Assembly: GCF_035621475.1 (NCBI RefSeq)
Contig: NZ_CP141799.1
Coordinates: 2,964,501-3,028,500 of the forward strand
Length of the DNA stretch: 64,000 bases
Source of the DNA: Pseudomonas paeninsulae
GTDB lineage: Bacteria; Pseudomonadota; Gammaproteobacteria; Pseudomonadales; Pseudomonadaceae
Direction of reading: 5' to 3'
The notes under the pieces are model-generated. The model worked only from the letters and a program-made list of their open reading frames with translations, made no database searches and had not been told where the DNA came from. Position 1 is the first letter of the stretch. The number at the start of each line of letters is the position of its first letter. Below are positions 44,601 through 57,190 of the stretch, in pieces. The translations under genes were made by a program, and so were the position numbers.

Positions 44601-47600
44601 CCCTCGTTACCAGCGTTCTGCTCGTCGCCGTTGCTACCGAGGATGAAGTCGTTGCCCGGCCCACCAAAGGTCTCGGTGCTGTCCTCACCGTTGATGATGA
44701 AGTCCTGACCGAAACCGCCGAGGATCAGGTTGATGCCGTTACCGCCGTGAATGACGTCGTTGCCGCCATCGCCCTGGATATTATCGTCGCCGCCGCGGTC
44801 GGTGATGATGTCGTCGCCGTCGCCGCCGCGAATCATGTCGTTGCCGTCACCGCCCTCGAGGCGGTCGTTGCCGGCGTCGCCCCAGATGGTGTCGTCGCCG
44901 ATGCTGCCGATCAGGGTGTCATTGCCGTCGGTACCACCGAGCACCACGTGCTCATCACCGGTGTAATGCAGGTAGTTGGCCTCCACTGCAAGGGTGTTGG
45001 GGTTATCGCGCATCACGTCGCCAAGCGGATCGTCATTGCCCAACCCAGCATTGAACTGCTTGGTCTTATCTGCCTCGAGAATCAACCCCGGAGTCAGGAA
45101 GATCAGGCCCGGCAGGTGGGTAGCGTTGGTGTTGTTCATCACCATCTTGGCGAACGAGTTGTTCTCCAGTTCGGTGACGAAATTCAAGCCAGCGACACGA
45201 TCCAGATAGTAGAAGCGATCGCCGTTTTGCAGGGCCTCCATCTGGGTCTCGAAGACGAAGTTGAAGGTCGATCCGAGCATGCCGCCGAACGGCATGATGG
45301 CTTCGGCCAGGCCGCCGATCCAGAAGTCGATCGCATCGACACCGGTGGTGGTAACGCCGCCAACATTGGCATAGGCGCCCACGCTATTGAGGAAGCTCAG
45401 GCGATCTCCCGCTATGGCATCGGCATCGAACGTCCGCTCGTCCACCGTGCCGGCATTGATTACAGCCGTGCCGCCCAAAACCAGTGCGGTCGCCACCGCA
45501 CGCATTTCAGCCAGTGTATTGACGTCGGCCGCCAGCAGTTCGGCATGGGTGCCGTAGGCGGCGATGAAGTTGATCAACGACTCTGGGTGCCTGAGGTTCT
45601 GCAGCAGATCGACCCAGCTGGTGTACGGCTTCAGCTGGCTGTCGCCAGTCATGTTGTAGAACTCGCGACGCGCCGCGTTGAACGACGGGATGCCAGTATC
45701 CCGCCCCCGGGCGATGTTGATGGCGGCCAAGTCCAGCGGCAAGCCAACCAGATTGCTGCGTAGCGCCTCGGTGACGAACTCGTCAATCTGGTTACCGACC
45801 TGACGGGTTAGCCCGCGCGCTATGGCACCAGCAGCCTCATCCGGACTCGGGCCGCTGTCGGCGAACGCGAGCGGGTTGAGGAAGGCGGCAATCAGGCCGA
45901 TCTCGCTGCTGACGAAGTTCGGGTCCAGGCGGTCGATGGTTTCGGTCAGCATGGAGTGACCGAAGCGATACACGGTATGCGCGAACTCGGCGACGATCGA
46001 GGCGTCAATATCGGCGTCATAGCCCTGGGTAGGACCGGTGAAGACGTCGATCTGCGGCTGAATGGTGCGCGCGAATTCCTCGAACACCAGGTGCTGGTAC
46101 TGCATTTCGGTGCTGAACTTGCCGACCTGGAACAACCGCTCACCGTTCCACACCAGCGCGTCGATCGCCGCTTGGCCAACCGGTAGCGAGGCGATCGGGG
46201 TCAGCAGCCATTCGTTGATGAAGGCCACATCGTTGCTCGCCAGCACCACATCCTTGGTGTGGGCGACCATTCGATTGTGCTCGGAGTGGAAGATATGGTG
46301 CACCGCGGTCAGGCCGATGTTCTCGTTGACCCGGCCGTCACCGGCGATGTAGTGGGCGTCGAGCAGTTCGTTATCGTAGGTGCCCGCCGCTACTGGGCCG
46401 CCCGCCACATCATCGGCATCAGCCGTCAGTGCTGCTCCGGTCTGCTGGTTGATCGGTACGGCGTTGTGAGCAATATCGATGAGAAACTGATGACCGGTAC
46501 TCACGGCATTGGTCAGATCGACCGGTGCCGCCGGATTACCCTCGACCAAAATGGTCGTATCGTCCGCGGTACCGGCGATGCCATCTGCGCCATTGCCAGT
46601 ACGGATAACAACCATCGGGAAGCCGTTTGGCCCTTTCATGAAATTGCCGTACTGATCGGTGGCCAGCAGCGGCACATCGAACACCTGGGCATCGGTCAGG
46701 TTGATGCCGAGAATGTCACGGGCCTGGGCCTTGACCACCGCCCAGGTGGCCATGCCGCCAATCTCGCTGTCGTCTCCGTTACCGAAGATGCCATCACCCA
46801 AGTTCCGGTTAGTGATCAGGCGTCCATTGGACACCGGACCGTTCGGGGTGGCGTCATAGGCGCGCAGGAATACCTGCTGCGAGGCGTGCGAGCCATAGGT
46901 CTGGTTCTGGTCGACGAACGGTGAGGTGGTGTTGCTCTGCTCATGGATGTCGTCGGCAGTGCCCAGCACGCCATCCGGCCCCGGCTGATTGGTGGCACGG
47001 GTCAGGAGCATAAAATTAGGCGCCCCCGGAGCCGGGTTGAACAGCGGGTCGTCCGGCTGCAGCGGGATAAACACCGTGCCGCTGCCGCCCTTGGTCACCA
47101 GGTCCAGGCCATGGTCGAAGAACTGGCCGAAGAAGGTCATCCAGGGGTTGAACGGAGCGGACAGGCCTTCGTCCGGCGCCACGTTGGGCAGGAAGAACAC
47201 CTCTTTATCGTCGGCGGTGCCGAATATCCCATCCAGGCCTGGGCTCAGCACAGTCGCGGAACCCTGGGCCAGCGCAGCGGCAGCCGCCGCGACAGCCGCC
47301 GGGTTGTTGGCGGTCTGGTCAACGATCAGGTTGCTGATGATGCGCGGCTGTGCGTCCTGAACAAAACCGCTGGTTTGGTTGTACGAAGTGGGTGTAACAC
47401 CATCTCCGCCCATTGTGACGTTCAATGGATCAGCTTCATTGAACACCGGATCGAGCATCCGCGGGAACACCGTATCGGCGGCGCCGAAGTGGCTCTGATC
47501 GGTGCGCAGGTTGTTGAGGTCACCGGTGACGGTGCGCAGTCCGAGCGGTGAACGCTCGTGCGGCAGCAGGGACAGCAGATCCTCACCGGCGGCATGCCGC

Positions 47601-50600
47601 TCGGCGATCTTGATCGAGTCAAGGATGAACTGCAGGTCCGAGCGAATCAGGTGCATGCCCAGGCTGCTGGTGCTGGATTCCGCCGGCAGCGGCGCCAGCG
47701 GTACCACTGGCGCACCCGCGGCGACATCCGCAGTCGGCGCCGAGAAGACACTCTCAAGCACGCCGTTGCCATCCTGGTAGACCGCCCGCACACGAACATT
47801 CAGGCCCTCCAGGTCTGGCGTGACCTTGAAGCTCTGCCCTACGGCCGGCAGACCACCGAAGGTCAGGATATCCTCGAAGAACCCATCGCCTGGAACCAGT
47901 TCGACCTGCCAGTAGTAGCTGACCCGGCCGGTGACCGCGCCACTCAGGTTGGTACCCGTGACATTGTCGCCGTCGGTCACAGCGGCGACCGAGGCGACCA
48001 GAGTCTGGCCCACTTGCACCGAACCGATGATATTCACCTGGCCCACAGGGGCAGTGTTGCCGGCCAGGATAGAACCTGGGGTCTGCTGTACCAACACGCC
48101 ATTGACGTTGACATAGGCCATATCGTTGAACTGCAGACGCTCGATATGGGTGAGGCGGTCGACGCCATCACCGCCGATGAAGGTATCGGTTACGGTGATG
48201 ATGTCGTCGTTGATATCGCCGGGTGTGCCATTGTTGTTGACGCTAATGAGGTAGTCGGCGAAGTTGCCGGTGAACATGGCGGTGTCGAAGCCCACCGCGC
48301 CCGTCATCAGCTCGCGCACTATCACCAGTTGCCCGGGGTTGTAGGTGCCATTGAGCATCAGCGGCACCATGGGTTTCATACTGGTGAAGCTGGCGATCTC
48401 GGGACCGCTGCCGTCTATGTTGGCGCGCACGCTGATGCGCACGTTCAGCCACATGTCACCATCGATCAGGTCGTCGCCACCACGCCCCTCGATGATGTCG
48501 CTGCCAGAGCCGCCGAGGATAATATTACCGCTGCCGAACTGATCGTCGGCGTTACCCAGGATGCCGTCCGGGCCGGCTGCCGCCTGGCCGAGGAAGGCCC
48601 GCAGGCCGGTGATCAGGTCAATGTGATTGTTGGTCAGCACGCTGCCATAGGCGCCAGCGGCAGCAATCTGCGCCGCGTCTGCATGATCGCCGCGTAGCTG
48701 GTCGGCAAAGGCCGAACCGGACAAGCCCTCCATCTGGGCGAACTTGGTGGTGACAGCCGCTATCGACGGCGACAGCGGGGTCTCGTTAAAGGCGTTGGCC
48801 AGGAAATCCACGCTCACGCCGTAACGGCTGTCCTTGAAGGTGGCCCAGTCGAAGCCGGACATACCCTTCATCTTGTCCGGACCGGCACTGCCGACCATGA
48901 TGTCGTCGCCGCCCTCGCCGATCATTTCATCGAAGCCGCCGTCACCGAGGAAGACGTCGTGACCGATCACCGAGTCGCTGCCGAAGGGGTCGAAGTTGTC
49001 GCCGGGCGCGCCGTCCTGGCTGCCGATTTCGATCCAGTCGTCACCCTCGTTACCGGCCATCTGCACGTTCATCTTGCTGCCGAGGATGAAGTCGTTGCCT
49101 TCACCGCCAATCACCTCGGAGATGTCCTCACCGGTGACGATAAAGTCGTTACCACGGCCGCCGATGATCAGATTGATACCATTGCCGGCGTGGATCACGT
49201 CGTTGCCGTCGCCGCCCTTGATCACATCGTCACCGCCCATGTCGGTGATGATGTCGTCGCCGGCGCCGCCCTGGATCTCATCGTTACCGTGGCCACCTTC
49301 CAGGCGGTCGTTGCCGGCGTCGCCATACAGGGTGTCATCGCCGATGCTGCCGATGAGGATGTCGTCGCCGGCGGTACCACCGAGCACCACGTGCTCTCCG
49401 CCGGTGTAGCGCAGGTAATTGGCATCAGGGCCCACGGTCGCCGGATTATCGCGAATCACCCACGGCATCAGCGGATTGCCGCTGACGGGATCGGCGCTAC
49501 CCAGTCCAGCATTGAACTGCTTGGTTTGATCGACCTCGAGAATCAACCCAGGAGTCAGGAACAACTGACCTGGCAGGTGGGTGGCATCAGTGTTGCGCAT
49601 CACCAGTTCGGCGAAGGAGTTCTGCTCCAACTCATGGACGAAATTCAGTCCAGCCAAACGGTGCAGGTAGTAGAAGCGGTCGCCATTCTGCAGCGCCTCA
49701 AGCTGGGTCTCGAAGACGAAGTTGAAGGTCGAACCGAGCATGCCGCCGAACGGCATTTTCGCCTCGGCCAAGCCACCGATCCAGAAGTCGATCGCATCGA
49801 GACCCGTGGTGGTCACACCATTAGCGCCGCTGGCCCAGGCCCCGGTGCTGTTGAGGAAGTCGAATCGGTCGCCCGGCGCGCCTGCGCCGCCGAGCACTAT
49901 GGCCGACGCCGCCGCACGTTTGCCGTCCAGTGTGGTTTCGGCAGTGATGCTGCCGTGGGTGCCGTAGGCGGCGATGAAGTTGATCAGCGATTCCGGGTGC
50001 TTGATGTTCAGCACGAAATCGCCCCAACTGGTGTAGGGCTTCAGTTGCGAGTCACCCGTACCGGCATAGAACTCACGACGCGCCGCATTCAAGGACGGCA
50101 CACCAGTATCGCGGCCACGGGCGATGTTGATCGCGGCGAGGTCGAGCGGTAGGCCCAAGACGTTATTGCGCAGGGCCTCGGTGACGAATTCGTCGATTTC
50201 GTTAGCGACTTGACGGGTCAAACCCCGGATGATGGCGCCAGCGGCCTCATCGGGAGTGGGGCCGCTTGCGGCAAACTCCAACGGGTTGAGAAAGGCGGCG
50301 ATCAAGCCTATCTCGCTGGAGACAAAGTTCGGGTCCAGACGGTCGATGGTCTCGAGCAACATCGAATGACCGAAGCGGTAAACCGTGTGGGCGAACTCGG
50401 CGACGATCGACGGATTGATGGTGTCATCGAAGTCAATGAAGGCATCGACATTTGGTTGAATGGTGCGCGCAAATTCCTCGAATACGATGTGCTGATACTG
50501 CATCTCAGTGCCGAGCTTCGCGGCCTGGAACAGCCGTTCACCGTTCCATTCCAGAGTGGAGAGATTGGCGGGCACTGCAGCGACTGGCGTCAACAACCAT

Positions 50601-51985
50601 TGATTGAGGAAGGCCAGATCACCTGAGTCGAGAATCACGCTCTTGGTTTGCTCAACCAGGCGATTGTGCTCGGAGTGAAAAATGTGGTGAACCGTGGTCA
50701 GGCCGATGTTCTCGTTCACCCGGCCATCGCCGGCGATGTAGTGCGCGTCGAGCAGTTCGTTGTCGTAGAAGCCTGCACCGACTGCCCCGCCGGCAACGGT
50801 GTCTGCATCAGGTGTAAGCATGTTGCCGTTCTGACCCACCGGTACAGCGTTGTGGGCGATGTCGATGAGGAATTGGTGATTGGTGCCTATCGCGTTGTCC
50901 AGGCTGATGCCCAGCCCGCCATTAGCGGAGGGGTCGCCTTCGACCAAGACGTTGCCCGCCATTACCACCTGCGGATAGCCGTTGGGGCCCTTGATGAAGT
51001 TGCCGTACTGATCGGTAGCCAGCAGCGGCACGTTGTCGAACTGGGCATCGGTGAGATTGATGCCGAGGATGTCGCGCGCCTGGGCCTTGACCACCTTCCA
51101 GGTGGCCATGCCGCCGATTTCCATATCGTCGCCCGTGCCGAACTCACCATCGGCGCCGAGGTCACGGTTGGTGATCAACTTGCCGGTCGCGACCGGCTTG
51201 CCGTCTGCGTTGACCGCATAGGCGCGCAGGAACACCTGCTGCGAGGAGTGCGAACCATAGGTCTGGTTCTGATCGACGAACGGCGAGGTGGTGTTTTCAT
51301 GCTCAACGGTATCGTCGGCCGTGCCGAGAATCCCATCCGCGCCAGGCCCCGCCACCTGAGTGGCCCGGGTGAGCACCATGAAGTTGGTCGGGCTGCCCGG
51401 CACGAAGAGTGGGTCATCCGGCTGCAGCTGCATGAACACGGTGCCATTGCCGCCCTTGGTGACCAGGTCGAGACCATGATCGAAGAACTGGCCAAAAAAG
51501 GTCATCCACTGGTTGAACGGCGCCGAAAGCCCCTCGTCCGGGGCAATGTTCGGAATCAGGAAAACATCCTGATCGTCGGCATTGCCAAAAACGCCATCCA
51601 GCCCAGGGCTCACCACAACGGTGGCGCCGTCATTACCGGCCGCAGCGGCCACTGCCGCCGGGTTATTGGCGGTCTGATCGACGATCAGGTTGCTGATGAT
51701 GCGCGGCTGCGAATCGAACACCAGGCCGCTGGTCTGGGTATAGGAGGTGCCCCCCTCCGCAGCATTGAATACTGGGGTGAGCAAGCGAGGAAACAGCGTG
51801 TCAGCGGCACCAAAATCCGTACGCCCATCGATCAGGTTATTGAACGAGCCATCGACCGTACGTAGCCCAAACCCAACTTCGGTATTGGGCAGCAAATCGA
51901 TAAGGGGGGTGCCTGCAGCATGGGCTTCAGAAATCAGGATTTGCTGAAGGATGAACTCGAGGTCGGATTTAATGAAGTTGGCCAT
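41615..51985 (-). CDS. Giant RTX protein with two animal-type haem peroxidase domains (MopA-like)
   Basis: A protein of about 3456 residues, starting at ATG 51985 behind GAGGAA. Layout by residue: peroxidase 1 (1-860) with distal-His motif FFGQFFDHGLDL (His 170), YGSHSSQQVFLRAY, HHIFHSEHNRLV (about 440), proximal-His YRFGHSML (about 535) and ARGRDTG; RTX nonapeptides (about 865-985, GDDTLYGDAGNDRLEGG); a linker and Ig-like domain (1300-1420); peroxidase 2 (1445-2320) with the same motifs at about 1620, 1900 and 2005; a second RTX block; two Ig-like domains; then four 82-residue repeats and a C-terminal tail ending TQADFILAV. There is no N-terminal signal peptide, so type I secretion is expected. 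Similar RTX peroxidases (MopA) oxidise Mn(II) in P. putida GB-1 and marine bacteria; that activity is inference here. Confidence 0.9.
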   Translation of the reverse strand: MANFIKSDLEFILQQILISEAHAAGTPLIDLLPNTEVGFGLRTVDGSFNNLIDGRTDFGAADTLFPRLLTPVFNAAEGGTSYTQTSGLVFDSQPRIISNLIVDQTANNPAAVAAAAGNDGATVVVSPGLDGVFGNADDQDVFLIPNIAPDEGLSAPFNQWMTFFGQFFDHGLDLVTKGGNGTVFMQLQPDDPLFVPGSPTNFMVLTRATQVAGPGADGILGTADDTVEHENTTSPFVDQNQTYGSHSSQQVFLRAYAVNADGKPVATGKLITNRDLGADGEFGTGDDMEIGGMATWKVVKAQARDILGINLTDAQFDNVPLLATDQYGNFIKGPNGYPQVVMAGNVLVEGDPSANGGLGISLDNAIGTNHQFLIDIAHNAVPVGQNGNMLTPDADTVAGGAVGAGFYDNELLDAHYIAGDGRVNENIGLTTVHHIFHSEHNRLVEQTKSVILDSGDLAFLNQWLLTPVAAVPANLSTLEWNGERLFQAAKLGTEMQYQHIVFEEFARTIQPNVDAFIDFDDTINPSIVAEFAHTVYRFGHSMLLETIDRLDPNFVSSEIGLIAAFLNPLEFAASGPTPDEAAGAIIRGLTRQVANEIDEFVTEALRNNVLGLPLDLAAINIARGRDTGVPSLNAARREFYAGTGDSQLKPYTSWGDFVLNIKHPESLINFIAAYGTHGSITAETTLDGKRAAASAIVLGGAGAPGDRFDFLNSTGAWASGANGVTTTGLDAIDFWIGGLAEAKMPFGGMLGSTFNFVFETQLEALQNGDRFYYLHRLAGLNFVHELEQNSFAELVMRNTDATHLPGQLFLTPGLILEVDQTKQFNAGLGSADPVSGNPLMPWVIRDNPATVGPDANYLRYTGGEHVVLGGTAGDDILIGSIGDDTLYGDAGNDRLEGGHGNDEIQGGAGDDIITDMGGDDVIKGGDGNDVIHAGNGINLIIGGRGNDFIVTGEDISEVIGGEGNDFILGSKMNVQMAGNEGDDWIEIGSQDGAPGDNFDPFGSDSVIGHDVFLGDGGFDEMIGEGGDDIMVGSAGPDKMKGMSGFDWATFKDSRYGVSVDFLANAFNETPLSPSIAAVTTKFAQMEGLSGSAFADQLRGDHADAAQIAAAGAYGSVLTNNHIDLITGLRAFLGQAAAGPDGILGNADDQFGSGNIILGGSGSDIIEGRGGDDLIDGDMWLNVRISVRANIDGSGPEIASFTSMKPMVPLMLNGTYNPGQLVIVRELMTGAVGFDTAMFTGNFADYLISVNNNGTPGDINDDIITVTDTFIGGDGVDRLTHIERLQFNDMAYVNVNGVLVQQTPGSILAGNTAPVGQVNIIGSVQVGQTLVASVAAVTDGDNVTGTNLSGAVTGRVSYYWQVELVPGDGFFEDILTFGGLPAVGQSFKVTPDLEGLNVRVRAVYQDGNGVLESVFSAPTADVAAGAPVVPLAPLPAESSTSSLGMHLIRSDLQFILDSIKIAERHAAGEDLLSLLPHERSPLGLRTVTGDLNNLRTDQSHFGAADTVFPRMLDPVFNEADPLNVTMGGDGVTPTSYNQTSGFVQDAQPRIISNLIVDQTANNPAAVAAAAAALAQGSATVLSPGLDGIFGTADDKEVFFLPNVAPDEGLSAPFNPWMTFFGQFFDHGLDLVTKGGSGTVFIPLQPDDPLFNPAPGAPNFMLLTRATNQPGPDGVLGTADDIHEQSNTTSPFVDQNQTYGSHASQQVFLRAYDATPNGPVSNGRLITNRNLGDGIFGNGDDSEIGGMATWAVVKAQARDILGINLTDAQVFDVPLLATDQYGNFMKGPNGFPMVVIRTGNGADGIAGTADDTTILVEGNPAAPVDLTNAVSTGHQFLIDIAHNAVPINQQTGAALTADADDVAGGPVAAGTYDNELLDAHYIAGDGRVNENIGLTAVHHIFHSEHNRMVAHTKDVVLASNDVAFINEWLLTPIASLPVGQAAIDALVWNGERLFQVGKFSTEMQYQHLVFEEFARTIQPQIDVFTGPTQGYDADIDASIVAEFAHTVYRFGHSMLTETIDRLDPNFVSSEIGLIAAFLNPLAFADSGPSPDEAAGAIARGLTRQVGNQIDEFVTEALRSNLVGLPLDLAAINIARGRDTGIPSFNAARREFYNMTGDSQLKPYTSWVDLLQNLRHPESLINFIAAYGTHAELLAADVNTLAEMRAVATALVLGGTAVINAGTVDERTFDADAIAGDRLSFLNSVGAYANVGGVTTTGVDAIDFWIGGLAEAIMPFGGMLGSTFNFVFETQMEALQNGDRFYYLDRVAGLNFVTELENNSFAKMVMNNTNATHLPGLIFLTPGLILEADKTKQFNAGLGNDDPLGDVMRDNPNTLAVEANYLHYTGDEHVVLGGTDGNDTLIGSIGDDTIWGDAGNDRLEGGDGNDMIRGGDGDDIITDRGGDDNIQGDGGNDVIHGGNGINLILGGFGQDFIINGEDSTETFGGPGNDFILGSNGDEQNAGNEGDDWLEGGHLDGSPGDNFDPLGLDLVVGNDVYIGSGGPDIMNAEGGDDIMVGSAGPGDKYIGASGFDWATFKDDLTGVEIDLNVRAANAAPGPVAAGILARFKEVEGLSGSKHSDILRGDDADAAVIATAGAQGSVLTNIALINGLQALLDNAIGDGITPVTSFGAGNIILGGDGSDIIEGRAGDDIIDGDKWLNVRISVRAGVDANGLPTGPEIATFDSMRPLVPLMLSGFYNPGQLQIVREILPGSGGFNFDTAAYSGLMANYTIIDRGNGNYTVIDLVGTDGVDQLSGIERLQFNDQSVVLVAGLNNEAVGLASINDNTPEVGSLLSAGVEGVTDADNPGLGRVTGPVSYYWQADFTGTGLFENITTETGVGLETAVGKTFRVTSDVVGLQLRVKAIYKDANGVLETVFSAVTDPVAAVSVNDAPVGTMLISDTTPNVGQLLTATRAFTDPDGPANPVLSYQWQARSGAAAFANIAGATTATFTPTLALTGQQLRVVVTYTDDLGTLETVTSVATSVVTNLIVGTAGNDVLNGTAFADEIQGLAGNDVLNGLGGDDVLDGGEGDDVLIGGAGADIMIGGAGNDVYEVTELGDVVVEGVGGGIDTVWTSLASYTLSANVENLFFGGSGNFTGIGNALNNTIVGAAGDDVLIGGAGADTMVGGAGNDVYEVTDLGDVVVEGVGGGIDTVWTSLASYTLSANVENLFFGGSGNFTGIGNALNNTIVGAAGDDVLIGGAGADTMVGGAGNDVYEVTDLGDVVVEGVGGGIDTVWTSLASYTLSANVENLFFGGSGNFTGIGNALNNTIVGAAGDDVLIGGAGADIMVGGAGNDVYEVTDLGDVVVEGVGGGIDTVWTSLASYTLSANVENLFFGGSGNFAGTGNALDNVIVGGAGNDTLTGGAGNDALNGGLGNDSFVYSTLNFGNDTITGFDADPTGGQDLLDIAALGVTAANFAVHVTIANAGADTLVTFGGGSIVLVGVADATVTQADFILAV
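41900..42890 (-). repeat. 246-bp tandem repeats in the giant gene (four copies)
   Basis: Landmark CGACGTTGGCACTCAGCG recurs at 42001, 42247, 42493 and 42739, exactly 246 bp apart. Each unit encodes 82 residues: two or three GGAGxD-type turns, then [37 protein letters not shown] and a [20 protein letters not shown] segment. The copies are nearly identical in DNA, so recent expansion or conversion is likely. The same unit is found four times in the gene starting beyond 64000 (57595-58340) and, more diverged, in the RTX-only gene. Confidence 0.9.
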
Positions 51986-53574
51986 GGTTGCTTCCTCAAT
52001 GCTGACTGCAACCGGTCTAAATCCAGGCTGCAAGAAATCCACTCCGCATTCTTGCGAAGAGACTGAAAACTCAGTTTTCCGGGCGATGCCCTCAGCCACA
52101 CCACGCTCAATGACTCGCGGTCTTCAGTGGTCAGCTATCGAGGACGATGTCCCTGGGTGCTCTAGCCGCTAAGGCAGAGCTTTATCGCAGGCGGGGGGGC
52201 CACGCAGGTGGGCCGATAAAACGAACTTGAGGCATACCGCCATCATGCAGGCGAGCTTGGCTCTGTCCACGGTGTTACTCCTGGGTTGTGCATTAGCAGA
52301 AACGGATGACGGCGCCTCTCACCTTCGTCACGCATCCGTTAAATCAATCACGCTCCCTTCACAGCTTTTTAACGCTCCTTTCACACTCTCTATAAAAGTT
52401 CCACTCCGAGGAGTTGTCAAGGATTCGACACCGAATAATATAAAAACCAACAGAATAGTTATTTAATTGTTTTTAATGGATTTTTTATAATATACAACCG
52501 TGACAAGCGCTGTGCATTATCAAACCAGCCCAGCTTTAAAGCGCGGTCCACCATCTATTTTCCAGGCTGCGGCTCAAGCTTGAAGGCCTGAGCAGCAGCC
52601 TTATTCCTAACCGCCAGATACCGGTCGCACACCAAGGACAGCACGACTCGCTCGTGCTCTGGCGCGTGGATAATCCGAGGAGAGGTTGCCCGACAAGCAT
52701 GCGGAGCAAATCAGAAGCGAAATCTGCAAGCCATCAACCCACTCTCGGCGCCGTTAGCCGCTTGTGACTGCTCCGTCTAGTGGCTGGACCCCGCGCACCG
52801 CAGCAAGCCCCAACTACTCCACCCCATCTTGGCCAAGGGCTCAGAGGCAACTACAGCCTGCCGGATACTGTTGTACGGGTAGCTCAAAGCGGTCTATGTC
52901 TACCCAACAACCAATCAATTTCAAAAAGTTGTTTTTTTGACGCCACAAGCGCAACACCAACCCGGAGCCGGTTGTGCAACGGGCCGAACATTGAGAATGA
53001 GTTATTTGCCCGACAAGCTGCTCAGGGGGGAGAAATCATCAGATGGGGCAAGTGAACGGTCATGTGATACCGAGGGCTAACGTCGCCTCTGTAGCCAGGG
53101 GGTCTGGGGTGACGAGAATGGGCAGGTTGCCGCACACCGATTGGGAATGGGCTCGCCCTTGAAGCGAGACAGCATCGAAGCGCTTGCTCCGAGCTATGCC
53201 CAGCAGCGGGGGCAACCTGCTGGAGGCCTGCCTGCTGTACACATACGATTTGGTGTACTCCGGGAGCTGGACTGCAGAAGATGCAGCCATCTAAATGAAT
53301 GCTGGGCCCTGTCGCCGTATGTCTTAGCCTGTTACTGCTTCTGCTGTTGCTAGCCCTGTTTATGAAGCGCGTTTGTCTGTCGACTTGCACTGTACCGTCG
53401 TGGGTCGAGTTGTTCTGAGCTTTGAGTAACGTGATCTGGTTTACAGGGAGTCATCCCATAGAAGCCGTTAGCAATATCTTCTCCGCCCCTGAAATATCGG
53501 CTGAACTAAAAATGCGGTGCGAAGCCAAGCTCCACACCGCATCAGTTTATGTCTTACTTCGTGTAACGGTTTCC
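51986..53574. other. Upstream region of the giant peroxidase gene
   Basis: About 1.59 kb without an intact gene. A very AT-rich stretch (about 52400-52500, TTTTTTATAATATAC near 52483) upstream of the peroxidase gene is the likely promoter or regulator-binding area; I could not fix a -35/-10 pair. Minus-strand codons from about 52700 to a TAG at 52555 read APEHERVVLSLVCDRYLAVR then NKAAAQAFKLEPQPGK, which looks like a gene tail but fits no family I recognise. Near 53505-53545 lies the terminator of the RTX-only gene. Short frames elsewhere here have no support. Confidence 0.4.
53505..53545 (-). terminator. Terminator of the RTX-only gene
   Basis: On the minus strand after the stop codon: ATGCGGTG, loop of about 15 bases, CACCGCAT, then TTTTTAG. 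The 8-bp stem is perfect and the T-run is short, giving a typical intrinsic terminator 30-70 bp past the gene end. Confidence 0.8.

Positions 53575-57190
<3,616 letters not shown>

Noticed and set aside
52227-52466. 79-codon plus-strand frame with a lipobox-like LLLGC
   Set aside because: The start is TTG, there is no clear ribosome site, and the frame ends in AT-rich DNA upstream of the giant gene; the resemblance to a lipoprotein is probably chance.
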